From: Sinimarinibacterium arenosum
GTDB taxonomy: Bacteria; Pseudomonadota; Gammaproteobacteria; Nevskiales; Nevskiaceae
Direction: 5' to 3'
Assembly (NCBI RefSeq): GCF_005047655.1
Contig: NZ_SUKF01000001.1
Location: 422,745-486,744 of the forward strand
Length of the DNA stretch: 64,000 bases
Position numbers and translations under genes: made by a program. The notes under the pieces were generated by a model that searched no databases, was not told where the DNA came from, and saw only the letters and a list, made by a program, of their open reading frames with translations. The first letter of the stretch is position 1; every line of letters starts with the position of its first letter. Shown in pieces: positions 17,521 to 25,910 of this stretch.

Positions 17521-18495
17521 ATGGCAGGAAGACGTCGCAGAAACGACGACGGGCCGGCGCAAGCCGTGCTCGGCGTATTCGTCATGCTCGGGGCTTGGCT
17601 GGCCCTCAAAACCGGTGGTCCGCCACAGGAACTACTGGGACGGCTGGTCGGGTTCTCGGCCGCGGCTCTGGTTCTCGGCTATGTGGCACTTACCGTCATG
17701 ACCCGTCTGTGTGGCAGTCGCGTCCCCGAGCGATTGGAGCCGGTATCCCCGCGAACGGTCGTGAATCGGCGTGAGTTCGTATACGCCGAGCCGGTTTTCC
17801 ACGATGAACGCGTCAATAACGAGACGCCTCAGCCTGCACCGGCAGACGAAATCAGCGCCGACGAACCATCCAATGCATGGTCGCTGGCATTGATCAGGGC
17901 GCTCGAATGGAAGCGCTTTGAAGAACTGTGCGAAGGCTTCTGGAAAGCCAAGGGCTATCCCGCCGAGCTGACCGCACCCGGTGCCGACGGCGGTGTCGAT
18001 GTGATCATCCGCGATCGCAGAGACCCGACCAAGGTCTTTGCCGTCATCCAGTGCAAGTCCTGGTTTGCCAAGCCGGTTGGGGTCGAGGCCGTGCGTGCGC
18101 TCTGGGGCGCCAAGGACCACTTCGGCGCCCAGCTCGCAATCTTCTACGGCTTGTCCGGCTTCACCCCGGATGCCCAGCACTTTGCCGATGAAAAGCATCT
18201 GAGCCTGATCCATGGCGGCAAGCTGCTGGTGCAGATCCTGTCGCTGCCGTTCGAGGCGCAACAGGAACTGCTGAAGCACGTCACCCGCGGTGACTACGTC
18301 ACGCCAACCTGTCCGAACTGCGACATCAAGATGGTGCGCCGAAATGGCAACGGCCGATTCACAGATTTCTTCGGCTGCAGCAACTATCCCCGCTGCAAGC
18401 GGACTTTCAATATTTCGCCCGAGCGAGCCAGTGCGCTTTCTGCAATGGCTGATTTACAGCCCTTCCCAGATCAAGTAAACCTCCAGCAAAGGTGA
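17521..18495 (+). CDS. Membrane-anchored Mrr-type nuclease with zinc ribbon
   Basis: The 324-residue protein has two N-terminal hydrophobic segments (about 13-30 and 42-60). An Mrr-type restriction endonuclease domain follows (about 120-250) with Asp160 and the Q-C-K motif (Gln177, Lys179) typical of Mrr. It ends with a topoisomerase-type zinc ribbon (Cys264, Cys267, Cys286, Cys292). It probably cleaves DNA, perhaps modified or foreign DNA, at the membrane. GGGAGGG precedes ATG 17521. The NERD-helicase gene starts 25 bp downstream, so the pair looks co-transcribed. Confidence 0.82.
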   Translation: MAGRRRRNDDGPAQAVLGVFVMLGAWLALKTGGPPQELLGRLVGFSAAALVLGYVALTVMTRLCGSRVPERLEPVSPRTVVNRREFVYAEPVFHDERVNNETPQPAPADEISADEPSNAWSLALIRALEWKRFEELCEGFWKAKGYPAELTAPGADGGVDVIIRDRRDPTKVFAVIQCKSWFAKPVGVEAVRALWGAKDHFGAQLAIFYGLSGFTPDAQHFADEKHLSLIHGGKLLVQILSLPFEAQQELLKHVTRGDYVTPTCPNCDIKMVRRNGNGRFTDFFGCSNYPRCKRTFNISPERASALSAMADLQPFPDQVNLQQR

Positions 18496-18520
18496 TCTAA
18501 ATCACCATAGGGAGTGGTAC

Positions 18521-20386
18521 ATGGCGGTGTTGCTGCCATCGTTGAGCGCCAGTGCTGGACGCATGACGTCCGGTGAGAGGCGTTTTGCCGAGCGCATTCT
18601 GCAGAAGCTCGAGGACGACTACAGCGTCTGGTACAACGTGCCGGTCGGCCCCAAGCAGCTGCATCCGGATTTCGTCGTCTTTCATCCCAGCCGTGGCTAT
18701 GTCGTGCTGGAGGTCAAGGACTGGAAGCTCGATACGATTCAGAGCCTCACGCTCAGCACCGCGACGTTGCTGACGGATCGCGGCCTCGTGAACGAGGTCA
18801 ACCCCATGACCCAGGCGCGCGTCTATGCGCTGGAAGTGGCGACGGCCCTGGAGCGCGACCCGGCGCTGCGTCGGTCAGCAGGCCAACCGTATGCCGGCAA
18901 GCTGATCATGCCGTATGGCTGGGGCGTGGTGCTGGCAAACATCACCCGCAAGCAGTTTGAATCCACAAACCTGGGAGAGGTGCTGCCGCCGGGAAATGTC
19001 ATCTGCCAGGACGAGATGACCGAGTCGGTGGATGCGGAACGTTTCCAGAAACGGCTGTGGGATATGTTCACGCAGGTCTTCTCCTGCAAGCTCAGCCTGC
19101 CGCAGGTCGAGCGCGTGCGCTGGCATCTGTTCCCCGAGCTGCGCATCTCGTCGGACAGCGGGCAGTTCGGTTTGTTTGACGAACAGGGTGAGAAGCAGTC
19201 CATCGCGATCCCGGACCTGATCAAGGTGATGGACATGCAGCAGGAGCTGCTGGCGCGATCACTCGGCTCCGGGCATCGCGTGATTCACGGTGTTGCAGGC
19301 TCCGGCAAGACGATGATTCTCGGTTATCGCTGTCTGCTGCTGGCCCGCACCCTGAGCAAGCCGATTCTCGTGCTCTGCTACAACGTCACGCTCGCGGCGC
19401 GCTTGCAACAGCTGCTGAGCGAGCGAGGTGTCGCAGCGAATGTGTCCGTGCGCAATTTCCATGACTGGTGCAAGGACATGCTCACCACCTACCAGCTGGA
19501 GAAGCCGAAGTACGATCGTGACTACGGCGCCTACACCGCCGAGCTAGTCGAGAAAACAATTCACGGCGTCGACATCGGCCAGATCCCCCGAGCGCAGTAC
19601 GGCGCCGTGTTGATTGATGAGGGGCATGACTTTGAACCGGAGTGGTTCAAGCTCGTCGTGCAGATGATCGACCCCGACAGTAACGCCATGCTGGTGTTGT
19701 ATGACGATGCGCAGTCCATCTACACCAAGAAGCAGCGCCGCAAATTCAGCTTCGCCAGCGTCGGCATTCAGGCACAGGGCCGCACCACGATTCTCAAGCT
19801 CAACTACCGAAACACGCTGGAAATCCTGTCGGTTGCCAAGGCCTTCGCCGAAGAGCTTTTGAACCCACAGGAATCCGATGAAGACAACGCCCCGATCATC
19901 GCGCCAGAAAGCGCAGGGCGCCGTGGCTCCATCCCGGAGCTGATCCGCTGTGCCAGTCCTTATGAAGAGGCGAGGCTGATCGCCGACCAGATTGAAGATG
20001 AGCGCGCACATGGGCGCTCGCTGTCAGACATCGGCGTGTTGTGTCGCAAACAGCGCCAGATGGATGCGATCAGTCATCAACTCAAGAAGCGCGGAATTCC
20101 CGTGCGCGTTGCCAAGGATCAGGACGACAAGCGCACGCTGTTTGAAGGCGAGCCCTCAGTGAAGGTTGTGACGTTGCATAGCAGCAAAGGCTTGGAATTC
20201 GGCGCGACGTTCATTCCCCGCATTTGTGAAATGCCGGGGAAGAACGAGGATGAATCGGATGAAGCGCGCTTGCTCTATGTGGGCATGACGCGGGCAACGG
20301 AGCGGTTGGTGATGACGCAGGTTGGCGAGTCGGATTTTTCGCTGCGCCTGAAGCAATCTATTGGCCAAGTGAGTTCGTTGGCCTAG
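18521..20386 (+). CDS. NERD nuclease-UvrD-type helicase fusion
   Basis: The 621-residue protein starts with a NERD nuclease-related domain (about 15-125) with intact PD-ExK-like residues: Glu19, Asp50, and Glu64-x-Lys66. An SF1 UvrD/Rep-type helicase follows: Walker A G-V-A-G-S-G-K-T near 257, D-E-G-H-D near 364, L-N-Y-R-N-T, L-H-S-S-K-G-L-E-F, and Y-V-G-M-T-R-A near 585. It should unwind and cut DNA, as nuclease-helicase antiphage proteins do. It is not a Gabija GajB, because no TOPRIM ATPase partner is present. GGGAG lies 7 nt before the ATG. Confidence 0.88.
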   Translation: MAVLLPSLSASAGRMTSGERRFAERILQKLEDDYSVWYNVPVGPKQLHPDFVVFHPSRGYVVLEVKDWKLDTIQSLTLSTATLLTDRGLVNEVNPMTQARVYALEVATALERDPALRRSAGQPYAGKLIMPYGWGVVLANITRKQFESTNLGEVLPPGNVICQDEMTESVDAERFQKRLWDMFTQVFSCKLSLPQVERVRWHLFPELRISSDSGQFGLFDEQGEKQSIAIPDLIKVMDMQQELLARSLGSGHRVIHGVAGSGKTMILGYRCLLLARTLSKPILVLCYNVTLAARLQQLLSERGVAANVSVRNFHDWCKDMLTTYQLEKPKYDRDYGAYTAELVEKTIHGVDIGQIPRAQYGAVLIDEGHDFEPEWFKLVVQMIDPDSNAMLVLYDDAQSIYTKKQRRKFSFASVGIQAQGRTTILKLNYRNTLEILSVAKAFAEELLNPQESDEDNAPIIAPESAGRRGSIPELIRCASPYEEARLIADQIEDERAHGRSLSDIGVLCRKQRQMDAISHQLKKRGIPVRVAKDQDDKRTLFEGEPSVKVVTLHSSKGLEFGATFIPRICEMPGKNEDESDEARLLYVGMTRATERLVMTQVGESDFSLRLKQSIGQVSSLA

Positions 20387-20696
20387 GTATTTTGAGTTCA
20401 GAAGTTGCGTTTTCCAAGCCGGATCGTCTGCATTGTTCCAGGGGCGGTAGGTCTGCTAGGCGAAAAGTGTGTTTTGTGGTGCTTCTATATTGACGTCCTC
20501 TTTCACTCTGATGCAGGTCGAGCAGCGTGGCTGCTCTCGTTGCTCTTCGTCTAGAGAGAGAATTTAATTTTAAGAGTGCCGGCTTGCTGTCGACAGAGCT
20601 CGCGCAATTGACCATTCCACATCAAATATTTGATTCAGGAAGTGTCCGATTAAGAGTTTTATCGATTTAATTTTAGAAGAATGGAAGTATTAGTCG
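20387..20696. other. Low-G+C intergenic region before the ATPase/HNH pair
   Basis: I see no gene in these 310 bp. Base composition changes here from the G+C-rich upstream genes to markedly A+T-richer DNA that continues through the next two genes. A 7-bp hairpin (GAGCAGC / GCTGCTC, 3-nt loop) is at 20520-20536 and could end the NERD-helicase transcript. The last 90 bp is very A+T-rich and should hold the promoter for the ATPase gene. I found no retron-like structure. Confidence 0.4.
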
Positions 20697-22199
20697 ATGG
20701 CAAAACGCATTCGCTTCAAGGTTAGGCAACGTAATGAGAGCCTCTCTGAGACAGACGTTTTTGTTCTCACAACTGATAACTGGGACGACTACACCTACAA
20801 GGTGCAGTTCAATCTTGCGTATATCGATTCCTCTGGAATCGAGAATAAAATCGGTGAGATAAAAATTCTACAGGCCAAGAAGGGGGAGAAAGACATAGAG
20901 CATAGGACCCAACTTCCAGAGGATATATTTCAAGAATTGGGTGACAACTACATCTCTTTGGGCCATGAGTCGGATTACTACCAAACGCTGCACTCGATAT
21001 GTGGTGCGGAAGCACCTAAAGTCTTGGTGGCCCTACGAGACATCGCGTGGCAACCAGCATTGGCTCACCCATTCGAGACCAGTTCGGCGTTTAGAAACGC
21101 CTTGATGCGCTTCAATGTTGCCCATTCGAATAGGCGCTTCGGTGCCACGCTTGTTGTTGGAAAAACGCCAGAAGACTCTCCAAAGTTCAGATATTCCGGA
21201 ACGATACTGGGAGCTGCCGGGCCTACCGAAGCAGAGTTTAGATTTGACCCAAAAGACAAGGTGCCCGGGCGAGTTGTCGCCATAATTGGGCGCAATGCCG
21301 TTGGAAAGACTAGGTACTTGGCGCGACTAGGAGAGGACCTCGCGCAGATTGATCGGCTCTCCGAAGAATCCGTCAAGCAACGAGACAGTCGCTTTCCCGA
21401 CGGACGGCCAATTTTTACAAGGGTTGTTGCCATTTCCTACAGCGCCTTTGACCAGTTTAGAAGGCCAGCAGCTAACCCAAGAAGTAGTTATGTCTATTGC
21501 GGAATTCGCAGTGACAAAGGAACGCTTTCTCAAAGGGTGTTAATCGATGTTTATAAGAACAATCAAGAACGCATTCGCGAGATGGATAGAGACGATGACT
21601 GGACTGAGTACATGCAGCGGATTCTTGGAGACCAAAGCGAATCGTTGACCGCTCTCCTGGATGCCGAGATCTCTCCAAACACGCCGAGCGGAGGACAGCT
21701 GTCGCTCCTGAGCTCGGGACAAGCAATTCTGTCCCACTTTGTGACAGCTCTATTGGCTTGGATACAGCCGAACTCTTTGGTGCTATTCGATGAGCCGGAA
21801 ACTCACCTTCATCCAAATGCTGTCGCCAGCTTATTTATGGTCATGACAGCGATTCTTAAAAAGTACGATTCGTACGCTGTCGTAGCCACGCACTCACCGG
21901 TGGTTATTCAAGAGGTGCCTGCTGAACGGGTGATCGTGTTTACGCGAGAGGGCGACGTGACATCCGCGGAATCCCTGAGCGTAGAAAGTTTCGGAGAAAG
22001 CGTTTCAGAGTTGACTAGGCATGTTTTCGAGACCATAGAGGTCGAGAGTTTGTACCGAGACACGCTTAAGAAGCTCGCCGGCAACGAATCGGCGCAGGAG
22101 ATCATGCGCCGATTCCCGCTCGGCCTAAGCCTAAACGCGCAGGCATATCTTCTGGCTTACCTGCGTGCCTCTGAAGTAAATCGCGAGGCAGACGAATGA
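20697..22199 (+). CDS. AAA/ABC-type ATPase of a Septu-like defence pair
   Basis: The 500-residue ATPase has Walker A G-R-N-A-V-G-K-T (198-205), an ABC-like signature L-S-S-G-Q (338-342), Walker B L-V-L-F-D-E-P-E (361-368) and a switch histidine in A-T-H-S (400). That is the SMC/OLD-like ATPase layout. No TOPRIM domain follows, so it is not an OLD or GajA nuclease. It overlaps the HNH gene by 4 bp (ATGA), the gene order of PtuA-PtuB in Septu. Unlike PtuA, where Walker A is near the N-terminus, about 190 residues of unfamiliar sequence come first. Base composition is lower in G+C than most of the window. Confidence 0.82.
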   Translation: MAKRIRFKVRQRNESLSETDVFVLTTDNWDDYTYKVQFNLAYIDSSGIENKIGEIKILQAKKGEKDIEHRTQLPEDIFQELGDNYISLGHESDYYQTLHSICGAEAPKVLVALRDIAWQPALAHPFETSSAFRNALMRFNVAHSNRRFGATLVVGKTPEDSPKFRYSGTILGAAGPTEAEFRFDPKDKVPGRVVAIIGRNAVGKTRYLARLGEDLAQIDRLSEESVKQRDSRFPDGRPIFTRVVAISYSAFDQFRRPAANPRSSYVYCGIRSDKGTLSQRVLIDVYKNNQERIREMDRDDDWTEYMQRILGDQSESLTALLDAEISPNTPSGGQLSLLSSGQAILSHFVTALLAWIQPNSLVLFDEPETHLHPNAVASLFMVMTAILKKYDSYAVVATHSPVVIQEVPAERVIVFTREGDVTSAESLSVESFGESVSELTRHVFETIEVESLYRDTLKKLAGNESAQEIMRRFPLGLSLNAQAYLLAYLRASEVNREADE

Positions 22200-23044
22200 A
22201 GCGCCTCGTGCCGTTGAGCAATACCCCTTCGTACGTGGAACGGTACCTTCGAATTAGGGATTCTAAGTCAGCAGACGTTCGGGTTGAGCTCGAGTCAATT
22301 CACAGACCGATCGTTCGGCAATACGATTCTTATGCGCTGCAAGCTGCATCGCGGAATCTCGAAGTTGTTCGTCGAAGTCAGAGGTGCGCCACATCCGCGA
22401 ATGCCTTACGCCACTGTTACGACAGTCCGACGAATGCGTTGCGTGCATTGAAAAAAGAGATCAAGGAATTGCAGCCGAGGCGGCAACTGAAGTATTGCCC
22501 AATGTGTGGGGTTACGCTGCCGAAAACCTTCGATCACTACATGCCCGCCGCTAGATTCCCCGAGTACGCGGTGATGGCCTTAAATTTGATCCCGTGCTGT
22601 TCACAGTGCAATTCGATCAAGGACGATGACTGGTTGTCGACATCCGGCGAGCGGCAGTTCCTTCATCTCTACTTCGATTGCATTCCTGAGGAGCAGTACC
22701 TTTTCGTACAGCTCTTGAGTTCTGCCGACATGCGTGGTGTCGGTGCAAGTTTTGAGCTGCGACGCCCGTCAGGATTTCGCCGAAATAAATGGAGCCTGCT
22801 GACCTCTCACTATAAGCGCCTGAAGCTACTTGAACGATTTTCAGAAGAGGGCAACGAAGAGATTGCAGAGGTACTCGCAGGCTGCAAAGCACACTTGCAG
22901 GCAGGGGGGGGAAGTGCATCGCTGCTTCTTCAGAACTTGGCAAACGACCGTGCCACAGTTTACGGAGACAGCCATTGGAGAACGGTTCTGATGCGTGCGC
23001 TATCGACTTACTCGCGACTAGATCAATTGATTCCCTTGATCTAG
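22196..23044 (+). CDS. HNH endonuclease of a Septu-like defence pair
   Basis: The 282-residue protein has a central zinc-supported HNH nuclease fold. C-P-M-C (Cys101, Cys104) is followed by F-D-H-Y-x-P (Asp113, His114), F-P-E-Y-A, N-L-x-x-C-C-x-x-C-N (Cys134, Cys138, Asn139) and Lys142. These catalytic and zinc positions look intact. The flanking helical regions are unfamiliar. Its start codon overlaps the ATPase stop (ATGA), implying translational coupling. By analogy with PtuB, the ATPase would gate this nuclease during phage infection; that role is inference. Confidence 0.82.
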   Translation: MKRLVPLSNTPSYVERYLRIRDSKSADVRVELESIHRPIVRQYDSYALQAASRNLEVVRRSQRCATSANALRHCYDSPTNALRALKKEIKELQPRRQLKYCPMCGVTLPKTFDHYMPAARFPEYAVMALNLIPCCSQCNSIKDDDWLSTSGERQFLHLYFDCIPEEQYLFVQLLSSADMRGVGASFELRRPSGFRRNKWSLLTSHYKRLKLLERFSEEGNEEIAEVLAGCKAHLQAGGGSASLLLQNLANDRATVYGDSHWRTVLMRALSTYSRLDQLIPLI

Positions 23045-23119
23045 CTTGTAAACGGAGTTGCTCGATTGCTGAAACACCTACCGCCTGCTTAGGGGCTTAT
23101 AGCCAGTGTGTGATGTATA

Positions 23120-23192
23120 TCCGCGCTGAGATTGATTTAGTGGAATGTCTTTTTGAAGGCGTCTACCGGTTCCTTAACAATCTCAGCGCGGA
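23120..23192. repeat. 15-bp perfect inverted repeat at the island edge
   Basis: TCCGCGCTGAGATTG (23120-23134) recurs exactly as its reverse complement at 23178-23192, with 43 bp between. The right copy encodes the C-terminal codons of the minus-strand isomerase-like gene; the left copy is non-coding, after the HNH gene. It may be a bidirectional terminator with a long loop, or a partial inverted duplication left when the defence genes arrived. Confidence 0.55.
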
Positions 23193-23678
23193 CACCCCAA
23201 TCAACGCCAGCGCCGCAATCGTGAACGGAATCGTGCTCGCGCCCACCAGATAGCCGATGGTGCCGAGCCAATCGGCTTCGCCGTACTTTGTGATACCGGC
23301 AGATAATCCTCTATTATTTGATAGATTGGCACAGTGGAAAAAGATGGTGTTGCCCCAGCCGGTGTAGACCATGCCCCAGACGATCCAGGCCTGGGCGCGG
23401 CGGGTGGCGTGGATGTGCGGCAGGGCGAGGCCGGCGATCATCATCATCAGTCCGTTCATGACGCCGGCCACATGGGCGACGCGCCAGCCGCGTTCGCTGC
23501 CGGGGATGACGGCGTGCGCGTCGATCGTGATCGGCCAGACGCTGATGGCTTCCAGGATCACGAAGACGAAACCGAAGCCGGACAGCAGGCCGATGATGGC
23601 GATGAGGGCGCCGTGCATCAGCAGGCGCAGGCGGCCGCGGGCCGCGGTGTCCTGCGTGTCAGTGGGGGAATGATCCAT
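23163..23678 (-). CDS. Styrene-oxide-isomerase-like membrane protein
   Basis: The 171-residue protein has four hydrophobic segments and resembles styrene oxide isomerase (StyC) across its length. Shared phrases are G-S-x-x-G-W-x-x-A-H, the following M-N-G-x-M, the N-R-G-L-x-x-G motif and a final I-G-x-x-A-L helix. His69 and Asn75 correspond to the heme-linked His/Asn pair described for that enzyme. It may isomerise an epoxide, but no styrene degradation genes are nearby, so the substrate is unknown. GAGGAG precedes the ATG. An AraC regulator gene lies directly upstream. Confidence 0.65.
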   Translation of the reverse strand: MDHSPTDTQDTAARGRLRLLMHGALIAIIGLLSGFGFVFVILEAISVWPITIDAHAVIPGSERGWRVAHVAGVMNGLMMMIAGLALPHIHATRRAQAWIVWGMVYTGWGNTIFFHCANLSNNRGLSAGITKYGEADWLGTIGYLVGASTIPFTIAALALIGVSALRLLRNR

Positions 23679-23828
23679 TGTTCTCCTCGCTTTTTATGTG
23701 CGCCTCTTCGCCCGAGATGCGGTCCCGCTTCGGAGCAGTCCGCTATTGGCGAGGGCTCAGTTGATCTTATTAACTTAACACCGTCAACTTATTGAGCCGC
23801 AGCCGGCATCGGGCGGTGCGTCAGCGGC

Positions 23829-24863
23829 TTATTTGAAGACTTCGCGTCGGTATTGGCTCGGCGAGACGCCGGTCCACTTGGTGAAGGCGCGGGTGAAGGT
23901 GGTGCGGTCGGAGAAGCCGAGCTTGGTGGCGATGGCGTCGATGTCCAGCGCGCGGTCCATCAGCATGGTCCTGGCGGCGCTGCTGCGGACGGCGGTCTGG
24001 ATGTCGATGAACGAAGTGCCGGCGTCCTTGAGGCTGCGTTGCAGGCTGCGTTCGCCCATCTTCAGGCGGGCGGCGACGTCCCGGATCGACATCGAGGGTT
24101 TCTGGGACAGCAGCACTTCGATGGTGTGGGCAAGGCCGCTGTCAGCGCGCAGTTCCTGCAGGCGGCGTTCGAGTCTCAGCTGAGCCTTGGCGTGCAGGGT
24201 GGCGGAGCGGTGCGGCAGCTCCAGATCCAGATAGCGGATGGGGAAGCGGATGCCGTCATGCTCGGCGCCGAACACCGGATCAGTGTGGTACTGCCTGCGG
24301 TAATCGGCGGCGGCAATCATCGGCTGGTGGCGAAAGAAGACTTCAAAGTCCAGCGCCTGTCCCATCATCTGTTCAATCAGGCGCGTGACGACGGCGATCA
24401 CTACTTCCATGTAGGTGGCGTACCCCTGACGCTCGTCGCGACCATGCAGTTCGAAGCGGATGGTGACGGTCTCGGGATCGATTGCGTAGTCGGCGTGCAG
24501 CTCGGGGTTCAGCAGGATCGGCAGGTTGCCCAGCAGCGGCAGGACCTGTCGCAGCGAGGTGCACGAAGCGAGGTAGGCGTCGATCTCCGGCGCCTGGTCG
24601 AAGGCGAAGTAGTTGCCGAGCACGAAGGGGAAGTGCGCTCGGGTCGAATGCGCGACGGCGGACTCGTGCAGGCGCACGAGCACGTCGATATCCGGATAGG
24701 TGGCGGTGTCGGCGGTGTCGTAACCGCTGGGGTTGACCTCGCGCAGCACCTGATCGAGATTGAACCCGCAGATCACGCTGACGCGTGCGAACAGGGACAG
24801 GACGTGCGGGTTGAGAGTCAGCACCGGGGCAGGGTGTGGCGGAAGGGAGAGAAACTCTGCCAC
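23829..24863 (-). CDS. AraC-family transcriptional regulator
   Basis: The 344-residue regulator has an N-terminal ligand-binding region of the Arabinose_bd type (about 20-200) and a C-terminal AraC helix-turn-helix domain (about 255-344). The domain ends in the recognisable I-A-x-x-L-G-F-S-D-R-T-T-F-T-R-A-F-x-x-W-x-G-x-x-P-S-Q-Y-R pattern. It probably controls a neighbour, either the isomerase-like gene downstream or the hydrolase gene upstream. The reading frame extends further, but that part overlaps the hydrolase gene and is low-complexity. I chose GTG 24863; GTG 24824 is an alternative. Confidence 0.82.
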   Translation of the reverse strand: MAEFLSLPPHPAPVLTLNPHVLSLFARVSVICGFNLDQVLREVNPSGYDTADTATYPDIDVLVRLHESAVAHSTRAHFPFVLGNYFAFDQAPEIDAYLASCTSLRQVLPLLGNLPILLNPELHADYAIDPETVTIRFELHGRDERQGYATYMEVVIAVVTRLIEQMMGQALDFEVFFRHQPMIAAADYRRQYHTDPVFGAEHDGIRFPIRYLDLELPHRSATLHAKAQLRLERRLQELRADSGLAHTIEVLLSQKPSMSIRDVAARLKMGERSLQRSLKDAGTSFIDIQTAVRSSAARTMLMDRALDIDAIATKLGFSDRTTFTRAFTKWTGVSPSQYRREVFK

Positions 24864-24909
24864 ACCCCGCCCGGGGCTGTCCTCGGGGGGAGGATGATGC
24901 GGTGGTGCC

Positions 24910-25785
24910 TCAGGCTGCGAGCAACGTGGAGCGGCTGGCCTGCAGCGGATCGCCGCTGTTTTCGTAGGACTCGTTCCACACGCGGTAGCACGCCGGCTCC
25001 TTGATGTGCGTGGGGTGGAAGCCGGGCTTGAAGTACTGCAGCACGGCCGGTGCCATGCGGGAGAACACACCGCCGACCGGCTTGTACAGCCACCACATGC
25101 CGCTGGCCCAGAGCCTGGCGCGCTGGCCGAAGCTGAAGCCGTCGGACTTCAGCACCTTTCCAAGGAAGTGCAGCGTGAGCACCTGGAAGGTGATGACCGC
25201 GGCGGCCATGATGCCGACGCGGGTGAAGTAGCCGACCTTGGCGGTCTTCTGCATGACGTCGAAGGCCACGGCCTTGTGTTCGAATTCTTCGATGGCGTGC
25301 CAGGCGAACACGGCGCGCATGCGCTCGTCCGCACCTTGCAGGAAGCTGGCGTTGCCGAACACGGCGTCGGCCATGATCGCGGTCAGATGCTCCACCGACG
25401 CGGTGTAGACCAGCGGCCACGACTGCGGCAGGTTGCCCAGCTGCCATTTGAAGAAGCGGTCGCAGAACTGCTCGATGGCGTCGACCGGCACCCCCTGTTC
25501 GCGCAGGCGGTCATTCCACTGGTTGTGGACGATGCCGTGCTGGCCTTCCTGGCGCATGAAGTCGCGCACTTCGGCGAGCTGCTGCGGGTCGGTGATCTGG
25601 TCGCGGTAACGGCGGACGCTGGAGATGAAGAAGCGCTCGCCGATCGGGAAGGTCATCGACAGTGCGTCGACAAAGCGCGTCTTGAACGGATGCCCGTCCA
25701 GCCAATAGCGCGGGATGTCGCCGTCCAGACCGAAGTCCAGATCGGTTCGCGGCACGATGTGCGTCTGAATGGTGTTGCTGTCCAT
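24910..25785 (-). CDS. PF10118-type metal-dependent hydrolase
   Basis: The 291-residue protein fits the family annotated predicted metal-dependent hydrolase (PF10118). It has a ferritin-like arrangement of metal residues: G-E-R (Glu50), E-G-Q-H (Glu80, His83), V-E-H (Glu132, His133) and E-E-F-E-H-K (Glu166, Glu169, His170). Hydrophobic stretches near 185-215 and 225-245 suggest membrane association. The diiron pattern suggests oxidase or oxygenase chemistry rather than hydrolysis. GGAAGA lies before ATG 25785. It is upstream of the AraC gene on the same strand. Confidence 0.78.
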   Translation of the reverse strand: MDSNTIQTHIVPRTDLDFGLDGDIPRYWLDGHPFKTRFVDALSMTFPIGERFFISSVRRYRDQITDPQQLAEVRDFMRQEGQHGIVHNQWNDRLREQGVPVDAIEQFCDRFFKWQLGNLPQSWPLVYTASVEHLTAIMADAVFGNASFLQGADERMRAVFAWHAIEEFEHKAVAFDVMQKTAKVGYFTRVGIMAAAVITFQVLTLHFLGKVLKSDGFSFGQRARLWASGMWWLYKPVGGVFSRMAPAVLQYFKPGFHPTHIKEPACYRVWNESYENSGDPLQASRSTLLAA

Positions 25786-25910
25786 CGTTCGTCTTCCGGC
25801 TGTGAGCACCCGATATTAGGGAGCCCGGCGGACGCGGCGATAGGTTATTCGGCGACAGGATGTGGCATTCGGCGCATGCGATGCGCGGGGTCAATGCGTT
25901 CCGAGCTGAC

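Noticed and set aside
18521-20386. Gabija (GajB) helicase
   Set aside because: GajB lacks a NERD domain and is paired with an OLD-type ATPase/TOPRIM nuclease; no TOPRIM is present here.
20387-23044. Retron with PtuAB effectors
   Set aside because: No reverse transcriptase gene and no msr-msd-like structure in the intergenic region.
24864-25070. Longer N-terminus of the AraC regulator
   Set aside because: This extension overlaps the end of the hydrolase gene and is Ser/Arg/Pro-rich low-complexity sequence typical of a wrong frame.
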